Origin: Deltaproteobacteria bacterium
GTDB taxonomy: Bacteria; Desulfobacterota; Syntrophia; Syntrophales; JAFGHS01
Length of the DNA stretch: 64,000 nucleotides
Assembly: GCA_016930075.1 (NCBI GenBank)
Contig: JAFGHS010000165.1
Location: forward strand, 1-64,000
Direction: 5' to 3'
Made by a program: the position numbers and the translations under genes. This document shows positions 1 to 9,350 of the stretch, in pieces. Numbering within the stretch: the stretch's first letter is position 1; each line of letters begins with the position of its first letter. The notes under the pieces were generated by a model, which saw nothing but the letters and a program-made list of their open reading frames with translations, had not been told where the DNA came from and ran no database searches.

Positions 1-134
1 ATCTGCTCAATTCGCGTCCTTGTTTCTTAAACAGGTATTTTTGGCCTCAAAAAGGGCCGTTTAAGCCGCAAAAACGGGGGTTTATTTAGAATAACCTCCA
101 TCATTACAGCTATTTATCTTGGTCCGACCCCAGG
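1..134. repeat. Copy 1 of a ~134-bp dispersed direct repeat (may continue left of the window)
   Basis: Near-identical to 47157..47290 (tttcttaaacaggtatttttggcctcaaaaagggccgtttaagccgcaaaaacgggggtt...ctatttatcttggtccgacccca), a few mismatches. Confidence 0.9.
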
Positions 135-146
135 GTTAAGGCAGGG

Positions 147-644
147 TTAAGGAGGCTTGGGGTAACTACTTTGAGGTCTTATTACTCCTTGACGATGCGC
201 CCATGCTGCCATGCTGCCGGAATCCATTTCTTCTCCTTGAGCGGCAGCTTTTAACCTCGCGTCATATGTTAGAAGCTGCAACTCAGGAAATTGATCCCGG
301 AGGCTCTTGGCTGCGGACAAATGCCAGAGGTCCGCCCCCCGGAGGGACCACTTTTGAGAGAGATTTTTGATAAGACTCCAGGATGGAACAATATTCAAGC
401 GTCTCCAGGGGCCGTTTTCCAAATTATCACCGGCGGCATCCGCAAGCGGTGCGGGCATTGCCTTTTCGCGGCGAATTCGAGATAAAACAGCCATTACTTC
501 CGAATAGGACAAATGAGAAAGGAAGTGATGGCCTGATTGCTTAGCCCATTTTTGAGCATCTTTACTGTATTCATCTTTTAACAAAGCGGATAATACAGCA
601 GAGGCATCCCAGTACAGGACAACAGATTCCTTCTTCTCGCTCAT
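147..644 (-). CDS. PIN-domain toxin, VapC-like
   Basis: PIN motifs YWDASAVLSALL, conserved E, RGADLWHLSAA, TYDARLKAAA; 4-bp overlap with upstream antitoxin ORF. Confidence 0.85.
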   Translation of the reverse strand: MSEKKESVVLYWDASAVLSALLKDEYSKDAQKWAKQSGHHFLSHLSYSEVMAVLSRIRREKAMPAPLADAAGDNLENGPWRRLNIVPSWSLIKNLSQKWSLRGADLWHLSAAKSLRDQFPELQLLTYDARLKAAAQGEEMDSGSMAAWAHRQGVIRPQSSYPKPP

Positions 645-928
645 TGGTTTCGTCCCTCTTGAAGATATTTTTGCGCCAATCCCTTGGGAGCAGGAAGGGG
701 CGCAGGTAGCTGTTTTCTGGTTCTCTTAGGCAAGGAATCAACTAATCCCTGATTTTCAAGGGTTTGCAGGCGTTCTTCAAGAGATCGTTTTTCTGAAGAA
801 ATGGGTACAATTTTTCCGATGGGCTTTCCGCGATCGGTAATAATGATTTCCTGCCCCTCTTGAATCCTTTTCATGAGCTTACTTAAGTTGGTTTTAACTT
901 CCCTTATTCCGAGATTTTGTGAAAGCAT
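641..928 (-). CDS. Phd/YefM-family antitoxin (VapB-like partner)
   Basis: REVKTNLSKLMKRIQEGQEIIITDRGKPIGKIVP is typical Phd/YefM; directly upstream of the PIN toxin. Confidence 0.85.
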   Translation of the reverse strand: MLSQNLGIREVKTNLSKLMKRIQEGQEIIITDRGKPIGKIVPISSEKRSLEERLQTLENQGLVDSLPKRTRKQLPAPLPAPKGLAQKYLQEGRNQ

Positions 929-1116
929 TTTGACGTCCTCATTATGTGATCTTGTGGCTACATTAAAAATGTAGTCCTTGTAGTTCTTTAAGTCAAGATA
1001 TAAGTGTTCTTTAAAATCTTGATAATTAAGTACAAGCGACGGGGAGAGAATTTCGCCCCCTCCTGTGACTGATCATGGAGAGGGCTTGGGGTGCACCTTT
1101 TGGGAGGGCAGCTTTG

Positions 1117-1650
1117 TCAGTCCATATTCCGTTTCAACCAGTCATGATACTCCACCGTCCGGGCCAGGACGTTGACGGCGCGTTCCGGCGTCAGGAAGGA
1201 CACGCCTTTGTAATCCTTCCCGGGCAGTTCGGAAATAATATTGGACCCTTCATAATCAAGAAGCCGGACACCAACAATCGGCTTTTGATACTGTTCCATC
1301 AACTTGATGGTTTGATCAAAAAACATCTTTTCGCCGTCCTTTATGAAGGTTGACTGGAACTCAAGGTCTTTTACCGGCAGGCCGGGATTCACAAACGCGA
1401 TAGCCTTGATCATGTTGGCGATCATATATTCCCTGCCGACCGCGCCGAGATGGATCACGGCATCGCAGCCGTCCCATTCGCCACTTTCACCAGATGCTGC
1501 TCCAACCGCCTTCCCGGGCATTCCCATTGTCAATGGATTTTTGCCCCCTTTCCTGATGCATTTCTGGGTGAGCATGGCGAGAAGCCTTACAGGATGACCG
1601 ATCCCTGCATCCTGAACACGGTTTTTCGTTGACTTGAATGCGGCTTTCTT
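1117..1650 (-). pseudogene. C-terminal remnant of an NDP-forming acyl-CoA synthetase-like protein
   Basis: GEWDGCDAVIHLGAVGREYMIANMIKAI...KPIVGVRLLD...TPERAVNVLARTVEYHDWL resembles the C-terminal part of this family; the ORF's N-terminal part is repeat-derived. Confidence 0.6.
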
Positions 1651-1690
1651 ATACGTCTTCCCGAAGAGGCGGCGTTTCCTCAAATAACCG

Positions 1691-1831
1691 GAGACCTTCG
1701 CACAACTATGTAAAACCAACAATTTTGTCATTCCGTGCAAGCAAAACGCGACACAGAATCCAGTAATTTCAATAGCTTCTGGATACCGGCTTCCGCCGGT
1801 ATGACGAAAAGAGGAGTTGTGCAAAGGTCTC
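1691..1831. repeat. 141-bp MITE-like element with ~17-bp terminal inverted repeats
   Basis: gagaccttcgcacaact (1691-1707) vs agttgtgcaaaggtctc (1815-1831), one mismatch; internal palindrome ataccggc-ttcc-gccggtat at 1783-1802. Confidence 0.75.
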
Positions 1832-1930
1832 AACCGGTGCGCGGGTCGTCGCAAAAGACTTCAAACGACGGATATTAAGAGACATCGATTTTTCCGGTCA
1901 TATCATTGAATGTTGGAGGGGGAACAAACC

Positions 1931-3472
1931 ATGGAGCAGAGGCAACCCGTTGCAAACACCAAGCTGGGAAAGCTGCAGGGCGCAATCGAAGAGGACGTGC
2001 TGGTTTTTCGGGGCATTCAATACGGCAAGTCAACAGGGGGGAAACGCCGCTTCATGCCGCCGGAACCGCCGGAACCCTGGAACGGCGTGCGTCCCGCTGT
2101 GGAGTTCGGACCCGTTTGCCCCCAGGGCGGCGCTCTGGCCGGAAACGCCCTGGCCGATACGAACACCATCGGCCCATTGCCTTCGCTGCCCCTGAGTGAA
2201 GATTGTTTGTATCTGAATGTCTGGACACCGGCTTTAGGCGATCAGGGAAAACGTCCGGTGTTTTTCTGGCTGCACGGACGCGGCTTCGCCGAGGGCGCCG
2301 GTTCCGAAGGCTGGTACAACGGTGGGAAGCTCGCTGCAAGCGGCGATGTCGTCGTCGTGACGATCAATCATCGTCTGAACATTTATGGTTATCTCTACCT
2401 TGCGGAAATCGGCGGTGACAAATATGCGGCAAGCGGCATCAACGGTATGCTCGACGCCGTTCTGGCCCTTCAATGGGTGCGCGACAATATTGAAGAATTC
2501 GGCGGTGATCCGAACAACGTCACCATATTCGGGGAATCGGGCGGCGGCGTCAAGGTGAGTACGCTTCTGGCCCTGCCCCAGGCGGAAGGTCTGTTTCACA
2601 AGGCCATCATTCAGAGCGGACCCGGCGTCATGGGCGTGATGCCGGCCACTGCGACGGCATTCGCGGAAAAAATTCTCGACCACTTCGCGATTTCAAAGGA
2701 CAACATCGAAAAACTGCAGGATGTGCCTTCCGAACAGCTCACGGAGGCCGTGAGCATAATAGCCGGCATCGGACCCGGCGCATCCCTGTTCCTTTCGCCC
2801 GTGGTGGACGGGAAAATCTATCCCCGCCATCCCTTTTCCCCCGATGCCGCGCCGACGGCCGTTAAAATTCCCATAATTGTCGGCACCAACAAGGATGAAG
2901 CGGCCCTGTTTGCGGCGGCCGATCCCAGGCGCCGCAAATTAACGGAAGATGAGTTGAGCCAAAGACTGGGGCGTCTGCTCGGCGAGCGCAGGGATGAAAT
3001 CCTGGCCGTTTATCGGAAACAACGTCCCGATGCAACGCCGTGGGACCTGTTCATCGGCATCAGCAGCGAAGCCATGCGCCTGCGGTCCGTCCAGTTGGCG
3101 GAGGCCAAATATCAGGCGGGCGGCGCGCCGGTCTATATGTATTTGTTCACCTGGGAGAGCAATTACATGCGCGGCCTCTTCAAGGCCTCGCACGCCATGG
3201 AGATTCCTTTTGTATTCAACAATCCGGACATTGCCCCGTTCACGGGCGACAGCAAAGACCGATATGAACTGGCCGCCGCCATGAGCCGCTCCTGGATCAA
3301 TTTTGCCCGCACCGGAAATCCCGATGTCCCCGGCCTGCCTCACTGGCCGGCCTATGATACGGAATCGCGCGCGACCATGTTATTCAATGTGCCTTGCCGC
3401 GTGGAAAACGATCCGCGCAGGGAAGAGCGGCTCGTCTGGAAGGGAGTGCCGGCGCCGCGCCTCGTTTCATAA
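1931..3472 (+). CDS. Type B carboxylesterase
   Basis: [19 protein letters not shown] nucleophile elbow; RBS ggaggggg precedes ATG at 1931 (ORF track start 1910 is less likely). Confidence 0.9.
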   Translation: MEQRQPVANTKLGKLQGAIEEDVLVFRGIQYGKSTGGKRRFMPPEPPEPWNGVRPAVEFGPVCPQGGALAGNALADTNTIGPLPSLPLSEDCLYLNVWTPALGDQGKRPVFFWLHGRGFAEGAGSEGWYNGGKLAASGDVVVVTINHRLNIYGYLYLAEIGGDKYAASGINGMLDAVLALQWVRDNIEEFGGDPNNVTIFGESGGGVKVSTLLALPQAEGLFHKAIIQSGPGVMGVMPATATAFAEKILDHFAISKDNIEKLQDVPSEQLTEAVSIIAGIGPGASLFLSPVVDGKIYPRHPFSPDAAPTAVKIPIIVGTNKDEAALFAAADPRRRKLTEDELSQRLGRLLGERRDEILAVYRKQRPDATPWDLFIGISSEAMRLRSVQLAEAKYQAGGAPVYMYLFTWESNYMRGLFKASHAMEIPFVFNNPDIAPFTGDSKDRYELAAAMSRSWINFARTGNPDVPGLPHWPAYDTESRATMLFNVPCRVENDPRREERLVWKGVPAPRLVS

Positions 3473-3490
3473 GACGGCCGGTGAACGTCC

Positions 3491-3715
3491 ATGCCTGACG
3501 ACACCCGTCAAAACATCCCGCCGCGCACACCCATCTACTTCGGGTGGTGGACGGTGATCGTGACGGGACTCGTGTCCGGTATCGGTCACGGTTTTTACAT
3601 GTATGGGCTGTCCATCTTTTTCAAGGATATTGCGGCGGAGCTGAGTTTGAGCCGCGCCCTGACGTCGCTTGCCTCCGGATTGGGAAAGCTGGAAGGCGGC
3701 CTGGTATCGCCTCCG
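3491..3715 (+). pseudogene. 5' fragment of an MFS transporter gene
   Basis: YFGWWTVIVTGLVSGIGHGFYMYGLSIFFKDIAAELSLSRALTSLASGLGKLEGGL matches the N-termini of the full MFS genes at 37837 and 61120, then homology stops. Confidence 0.75.
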
Positions 3716-3789
3716 TTATGTGTTTTGTTCGTACGCCGCACAGGCCGCCACCCGTTTCCGGCGCCGCGGGCAAATAGCCTGACGTTGTC

Positions 3790-4650
3790 TCATTGTTTTT
3801 CGTCCAGTCCTTCTTTTGCAAGCCACGGCCGGGAAAGGGCCAGATTCTTCTTCGCAACGTCGGTTCGGGCGAAACCGCCTTTGCTCGGCTCAGCCATTGA
3901 CCTCGCTCCCATCGTTGTCATGAGGCAGAAGTTGTTGAAGGACGTTTCGATTTCGGCGTTGAGTCCCATCGTTTCTTCCATGTGATTGATGGAGAATTTA
4001 CAGAGTCTCACCCAGACGGTGTTGCTCAGATAATTGTCGGCAACCCGTTCGGCGTATGCCAGTGTTTCCTGTTCGAGCGCCTCTGCGCTGAATATGCGGT
4101 TTACGAATCCGTAGTCATAAGCCTCGCGGGCGGTCATGAAGCGATGCTCGAAAAGGATTTCCTTGGCCCGACGCGGTCCGATATCCCAGGGAACGGAAAA
4201 ATATTCCACGAATCCCGGCAGGAACTGAGCGTCTTCGGCGGCAAAAATAACATCCATGGCCGCCGCCACCATCCATCCGCCGAAGATGCAGTATCCGTGG
4301 ACCATGGCGATAGTCGGTTTTGCCGCATTCCGCCAGGTTAGCTGAAAATCCACATACAGCTTGCGCATGCCTTCCGTCCATTCGAACAGACTCAGATCGT
4401 TGCGCGTCACATAGCCGTGCTGCTCCCTGTATACCTTGTCTTCTTCCGTTCCGATGTCATGGCCGACGGAAAAGGCCCGGCCAAGACCCGACAGAACGAT
4501 GACGCCGCAGGCCGGATCCCTTACGGCCTCCTTGATGGCTGAATCCAGTTCTTCCAGCATACGGTAACTTTGTGCATTGAGGTACTTTGGCCGATTGAGG
4601 ATGATGCGCGCCACCTTTCCCGGCTGATAAATGATATGCTCATACGCCAT
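3790..4650 (-). CDS. Enoyl-CoA hydratase/isomerase family protein
   Basis: Crotonase fold: ILNRPKYLNAQS, VIVLSGLGRAFSVGHDI, MVHGYCIFGGWMVAAAMDVIFAAEDAQF. Confidence 0.9.
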   Translation of the reverse strand: MAYEHIIYQPGKVARIILNRPKYLNAQSYRMLEELDSAIKEAVRDPACGVIVLSGLGRAFSVGHDIGTEEDKVYREQHGYVTRNDLSLFEWTEGMRKLYVDFQLTWRNAAKPTIAMVHGYCIFGGWMVAAAMDVIFAAEDAQFLPGFVEYFSVPWDIGPRRAKEILFEHRFMTAREAYDYGFVNRIFSAEALEQETLAYAERVADNYLSNTVWVRLCKFSINHMEETMGLNAEIETSFNNFCLMTTMGARSMAEPSKGGFARTDVAKKNLALSRPWLAKEGLDEKQ

Positions 4651-4698
4651 GACAATTCCTCCATCTATTTATTAAAATTGTGAAATGATCAGGAGACG

Positions 4699-4831
4699 GA
4701 GAGCTTTGAATTTCTGTGTGTTGTGTCATTGCGAGGCGCAGAGCGCTGTGGCAATCCCTTGCATTATCGTATGCTTACGAGATTGCTTCGCTACGCTCGC
4801 AATGACATAAGGTGCGTTTTTCAAAGGTCTC
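4699..4831. repeat. 133-bp TIR element, family A copy 1
   Basis: Ends gagagctttgaa / ttcaaaggtctc; core tcattgcgaggcg...gcgtagc..ctcgcaatgac; same length as 23174..23306. Confidence 0.8.
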
Positions 4832-4900
4832 GAGACTATCGGAACCGGTTCTGTTCATCCGGCTGTACGCCTGATTTCAATACAACCGTTGTCCCAATTT

Positions 4901-5044
4901 TGACGACCTCGTAAAAACTCGCAAAACATCAGCAATGTCATTTCGACCGAAGGGAGAAATCTTGAACTCGTTATAGATTTCTCGTCGTCCCGCTTCAGCG
5001 TGACTCCTCGAAATAACAGAATTCGACTTTTTGCGAGGTCGTCA
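4901..5044. repeat. 144-bp inverted-repeat element, family B copy 1
   Basis: Perfect ends tgacgacctcg / cgaggtcgtca; internal gtcatttcg, gtcgtcccgcttcagcg shared with 23961..24108 and 60912..61050. Confidence 0.8.
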
Positions 5045-5088
5045 ATTTTCCCTTCTCCATATGATTGCCTGCCTGAAAGCTGTCGGCA

Positions 5089-6351
5089 TCAGATCTTGCC
5101 GGACATTGCCGTGCGCCGCTCCCGATTGATCCGCCGCTTCTGGACAATCGCATGCGGCACCGCGCGACTGACAAATGAAAACCAGCTCTTATAAGGCAGT
5201 TTATAATCCGGAACAGGTTCCATGACAATCGCCTTTTGCTTTTCACAGGCAATGACGCACAACCCGCATCCGATGCAGCGTTCTTCCCGGTGGGTGTAGG
5301 TTTTCTCCTTGGTATGGACGGTGATGGCCGCCATAGGACAGTTCAGGGCGCACTTGCCGCAGTGGTTGCATTTGGCGGCATCCACCTTGGGCAAAAAATG
5401 GGGCGGCGCAATCGAACTGGGTACATTGAACTCGGAGATGGTCTTTAAATTGTGGCAGCAGCAGCCGCAGCAGGAACATGAAGACTGGGTCCCGGCATTC
5501 TCGACGTTAAACATCCAGTTCACCATGCCCTGGGCCTCCGCTTCCAGCTTTATCGCCAGCATCTCCGCCCGGGTTACCTGCTTTACCGTACCGTTCCGGA
5601 TAGCCGTTTCAGCCCCCTCGCCCATAATGGCGCAGTTGAGTTTCTCCCGGCCGCAACCCCGGCCCATGATTTCCTCGGTGAGCCGGCACTGGCAGATGCC
5701 GACCCCGAAGACCTTGTACCGGTCGAGGATGATCTCCAACTTGTCGCTGGGCAAAGCCATCGGATGGGACTCAATGGTTTGTTGCGTCGGCAAATATCGC
5801 ACCAGGGCCGGGCCTTTTCCGCGCATATGCTCCGCCATGTAGCCGGTTTCATAAAGCGCCTCCATCAGTTCTGCAAAACGTCTGTGCCAGTCTGTGAGCG
5901 AATCGAGGGATGGGCGGATGAGGCAGAGTTCAAAGACCCCCGGCATGAGGGGGATGAGGTGATATTTCGGATTGTCGTCCGGACCGGAATGAATAATAAA
6001 CCGTTTTTCTTCGGCAAGCCCGGTCAGGATGGTCTTTACCGTCTCCAGCGGCAGTCGCGTCTCCTTGGCCACCGTTGCGGCGGTTTTACCGGGGAGTATG
6101 CCGAGGGGTAAAAAGACGGCCGCTTCTTCTTCTGTGAACATGTGCTGTATCAAATCAATGAGTTCGTCACACAGGGGCGGCCCCAGGAGTGCCGGATCGG
6201 TGTACTTTATGGCTGCCTTCAAATAAACTCCGGGCACGCCCGGAAAGTCGCTTTCCCGGCGCGGCATTATCGTCTTTGCCTTCGGCTCGCCCGGCCCGAT
6301 GATATTCTGATGGATGCGGATAATCCGGCTTCCGGACGCTGTGATGGACAT
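5089..6351 (-). CDS. 4Fe-4S dicluster ferredoxin-type protein
   Basis: CNHCGKCALNCPMAAI and CIGCGLCVIACEK motifs near C-terminus; cysteine-rich SSCSCCGCCCH segment. Confidence 0.85.
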   Translation of the reverse strand: MSITASGSRIIRIHQNIIGPGEPKAKTIMPRRESDFPGVPGVYLKAAIKYTDPALLGPPLCDELIDLIQHMFTEEEAAVFLPLGILPGKTAATVAKETRLPLETVKTILTGLAEEKRFIIHSGPDDNPKYHLIPLMPGVFELCLIRPSLDSLTDWHRRFAELMEALYETGYMAEHMRGKGPALVRYLPTQQTIESHPMALPSDKLEIILDRYKVFGVGICQCRLTEEIMGRGCGREKLNCAIMGEGAETAIRNGTVKQVTRAEMLAIKLEAEAQGMVNWMFNVENAGTQSSCSCCGCCCHNLKTISEFNVPSSIAPPHFLPKVDAAKCNHCGKCALNCPMAAITVHTKEKTYTHREERCIGCGLCVIACEKQKAIVMEPVPDYKLPYKSWFSFVSRAVPHAIVQKRRINRERRTAMSGKI

Positions 6352-6542
6352 GAGAGACTCCTTTATTTACGTTTGACGCTTAATAATCATAAGGCCTTCC
6401 TGCAACAATAGTCAATGTCGAACATCACCTGCCTTTTCAACAGTCATATTGCGGCATTCATTTGAAAAAGACGTCTTGTGAGCGGATAAACAGGCCGACG
6501 GCTCAACAAAAGGCACGCCGACATCATGATGATTGTCATTAA

Positions 6543-6571
6543 TTGACACAGAAGGTTTCACGTCTTATACT
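6543..6571 (+). promoter_or_regulatory. Sigma70-type promoter for the 6717 gene
   Basis: TTGACA (6543-6548), 17-nt spacer, TATACT (6566-6571); -35 overlaps tgtca-ttaat-tgaca at 6534-6548. Confidence 0.6.
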
Positions 6572-6716
6572 GGCAACGGCAAGAAGGGAATCCTCGTCAG
6601 TCAAAAAACTTTGGCCGCTTTCCATTTCCGGTGACAAATCTCGGCGATTCCCCCTTAGGATTGTTTCCAAAAGGAAATCATGAATCGAATATTCTTAAAC
6701 GAAAGGAGAGATCAGG

Positions 6717-8255
6717 ATGATTAAAACAGTCGAACAGTACCTGGAGAGCCTGGATGATGGAAGGGAGGTGTGGTGCCTGGGGGAAAAGGTGGCCGATGTC
6801 CGGACGCACCCTACGGTAAGGACCATCGTCAGAACGGCGTGCATGGATTATGTCCTGCCGAATCTTCCCCAATACCGGGACATCTTTGTGACGAAAAACG
6901 AGGACGGCGAAGATATTAATTTTCTGCTGACGTCCCCCAAAACGCCTGAAGATCTTCTCCGGAGGCGGGAATGCTATACCGTCGGCATCAGATCCGGCGG
7001 CGGCGTGATCGTGCATTGCATGGGCGCCGATGCCCTGGCCGCCTTTTCCGTCGCCGCCCAGGTGATGGACAGCAATTTACAGACCGGATATATGGAGCGC
7101 GTCGAGCAGTACCGGAAGCACCTGCAAAAGAACGATCTGGCCATCACCGGCGCCATCACGGATGTGAAGGGAGACAGAAGTCTTCATCCTTCGCAGCAAA
7201 AGCAGCACCAGGATTTTTACCTGAAGATCGTGGACCGGCAAAAGGACGGCATCGTGGTTCGCGGCGCCAAAGTGCATATCAGCGCCTCGCCCTGCGCCAA
7301 CGAGCTTTTGTGCCTGCCATGCAGGACCCACGGCGAAGCGGATAAGGACTATGCCCTCGGCTTTGCGGTGCCTGTTAATACGCCCGGCGTCAAGCTCATC
7401 GGCGTAGAGCCGAATGTCCGTATCTACGGTGAGGAATGTGAATTCGACAATCCCCTGTCGGACCATATGCAGCCGTCGGAATCTCTCATCGTCTTCGATG
7501 ACGTCTTTGTGCCGTGGGAAAGGGTTTTTATGTGCGGCGAATGGCAATTCTCTCAAGTGCTCGCTTATGCCTTCGCCAGTTATCACCGCCTGTTCGGCAC
7601 CTGCAAGATGACCGGTACCCTCGAAATCATGACGGGGGCGGCGAGTCTGATCGCCGAATACAACGGCGTCCAGAATGTCCCGCACGTCCGGAAAAAACTG
7701 GCCTGGATGGCCTACATTACGGAAACCGTCCAGATGCTCGGCAAGCAGGCCTGTATGGACCCCATAACCGAATTCGGCATGGATGTCATGATGCCCAACC
7801 GGATGGCCATCAATGCGTCGAAATTCACCTACGCCAGCAATTTCCATCAGATGGTCCAGCACATGCAGGATATTGGCGGCGGATTGACCACCACAGTGCC
7901 GGCCTACCGGGATTGGAAAAATCCCGCCATCCAGCCTTACATCGAAAAATACCTGGCGGCAAAAGACGGCGTCAAAACGGAAGACCGGATTCGCATATTG
8001 AGGCTCATCAAGGACCTCACCGGGAATCACTGGGAGGTCGACACCATTCACGGCGAAGGGTCCATGGCCGCTCAGGAGATGTTTCTTTATACCAGCGCCA
8101 ACTGGAAAAAGTTTCAATCGGCGGCCAAACGGCTGGCCCGTGTCGATGGATGGCAAGACGACCCCATTTATGGGAATCTGCCCCAGCAAAAAGATAACGT
8201 AAAAATGCCTGCTGTCGATGAATCCTATAAAAGCATCGCGTTGACGGCAAAATAA
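6717..8255 (+). CDS. 4-hydroxyphenylacetate 3-hydroxylase (HpaB)/4-hydroxybutyryl-CoA dehydratase family protein
   Basis: DGIVVRGAKVHISASPCANELLCLP, YALGFAVPVNTPGVKLI, QDIGGGL; RBS aaaggagag. Confidence 0.8.
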   Translation: MIKTVEQYLESLDDGREVWCLGEKVADVRTHPTVRTIVRTACMDYVLPNLPQYRDIFVTKNEDGEDINFLLTSPKTPEDLLRRRECYTVGIRSGGGVIVHCMGADALAAFSVAAQVMDSNLQTGYMERVEQYRKHLQKNDLAITGAITDVKGDRSLHPSQQKQHQDFYLKIVDRQKDGIVVRGAKVHISASPCANELLCLPCRTHGEADKDYALGFAVPVNTPGVKLIGVEPNVRIYGEECEFDNPLSDHMQPSESLIVFDDVFVPWERVFMCGEWQFSQVLAYAFASYHRLFGTCKMTGTLEIMTGAASLIAEYNGVQNVPHVRKKLAWMAYITETVQMLGKQACMDPITEFGMDVMMPNRMAINASKFTYASNFHQMVQHMQDIGGGLTTTVPAYRDWKNPAIQPYIEKYLAAKDGVKTEDRIRILRLIKDLTGNHWEVDTIHGEGSMAAQEMFLYTSANWKKFQSAAKRLARVDGWQDDPIYGNLPQQKDNVKMPAVDESYKSIALTAK

Positions 8256-8268
8256 ATCTTATGGGTGT

Positions 8269-8310
8269 CAGGGACGCTTCCCTGTAACAGCCAATACGGA
8301 AGCGTCCCTG
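8269..8310. repeat. REP-like hairpin
   Basis: cagggacgcttcc (8269-8281) / ggaagcgtccctg (8298-8310), perfect 13-bp arms; no T tract. Confidence 0.7.
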
Positions 8311-8415
8311 TCATCCCCGGTGCGAAATGTCGGGATTAAAGATTTGCCCCCAATCCCAATCCTCGTTTAATAAATTTTGACCCAAATCTCCGCCCCAAAC
8401 AGGTCATTCGAATAT

Positions 8416-8465
8416 TGACCACCGGTCAGTTTTTCTTTGACATATGAGGGCGGTTTTCCTATAGT
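8416..8465 (+). promoter_or_regulatory. Sigma70-type promoter with adjacent TGACC-ACC-GGTCA operator candidate
   Basis: Operator 8416-8428; TTGACA 8437-8442; 17-nt spacer; TATAGT 8460-8465. Confidence 0.6.
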
Positions 8466-8526
8466 CCCCTCACAGCAATGTAATGTCGCATCAACGCCAT
8501 CATCCATTCATGAAAGGAAATATGCC

Positions 8527-9291
8527 ATGCCGATTGCCAACTTTGATCTAACAAACCGTATTGCCGTTGTTAACGGCGCCAGCCGCGGAATAGGAGAAGC
8601 CATTGCCAGAGGTTTCGCGGAGCAGGGCGCGACCGTCGTGATCACGTCACGCAGACAGGAGAGCCTGGATAAAGTCGCGGCGTCCATTCGTGAAAGCGGC
8701 GGGAAGGCCGTTCCTATTGCATGCCACGGCGGAAAACCTGCGGAGATGAAGTCTCTTTTCACACGCGTGGAGCAGGAGTTGGGAGGGCTCGATATCCTCG
8801 TCAACAATGCTGCAAACAACCCCTATTTCGGTCCGGCCATCGATGCCCCGGAGAGCACCATCGACAAGACCATCGAAGTCAACCTCAAGGGTTTTTTTCT
8901 GATGATCCAGTTTGCCGCCCGGTTGATGAAGAAGCGGGGCGGCGGCTCAATCATCAACATCTCCTCCATCGCAGGGATCAAACCGAGCATTCACGAGGTC
9001 GCATACAGCATGACCAAAGCCGGCATCATCAATCTGACCAAAGGTTTTGCAAAAGAGCTGGGACCCGACGGCATCCGGGTCAATGCCATCGCCCCGGGGC
9101 TCATAGAAACCGGTTTTTCCGCAGCCCTTGTCGATACGGAAGAAAAAAGGGCCTCCTTTCTCAATCGCTATCCCGTCCGCCGCCTCGGTCAACCCAACGA
9201 CGTCGCCGCGGCCGCCATTTATCTTGCCTCCGATGCCGCGAGCTTTACCAGCGGTTCCGTCATGATTATCGACGGCGGCGCCATGGCCTGA
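8527..9291 (+). CDS. Short-chain dehydrogenase/reductase
   Basis: NGASRGIGEAIARG, NNAAN, SS/YSMTKAG motifs; track start 8437 lies on the -35 box, so ATG 8527 preferred. Confidence 0.9.
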   Translation: MPIANFDLTNRIAVVNGASRGIGEAIARGFAEQGATVVITSRRQESLDKVAASIRESGGKAVPIACHGGKPAEMKSLFTRVEQELGGLDILVNNAANNPYFGPAIDAPESTIDKTIEVNLKGFFLMIQFAARLMKKRGGGSIINISSIAGIKPSIHEVAYSMTKAGIINLTKGFAKELGPDGIRVNAIAPGLIETGFSAALVDTEEKRASFLNRYPVRRLGQPNDVAAAAIYLASDAASFTSGSVMIIDGGAMA

Positions 9292-9350
9292 CATGGATGA
9301 TTTGATGGATTCCACCCGACATTGCCGTCGGTTCCCGGAAGGAGGGATTT

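Noticed and set aside
7077-8189. 370-aa minus-strand ORF
   Set aside because: Antisense shadow of the HpaB-family gene
8269-8310. Rho-independent terminator after the HpaB-family gene
   Set aside because: Strong stem but no T tract; REP-like hairpin is the safer description
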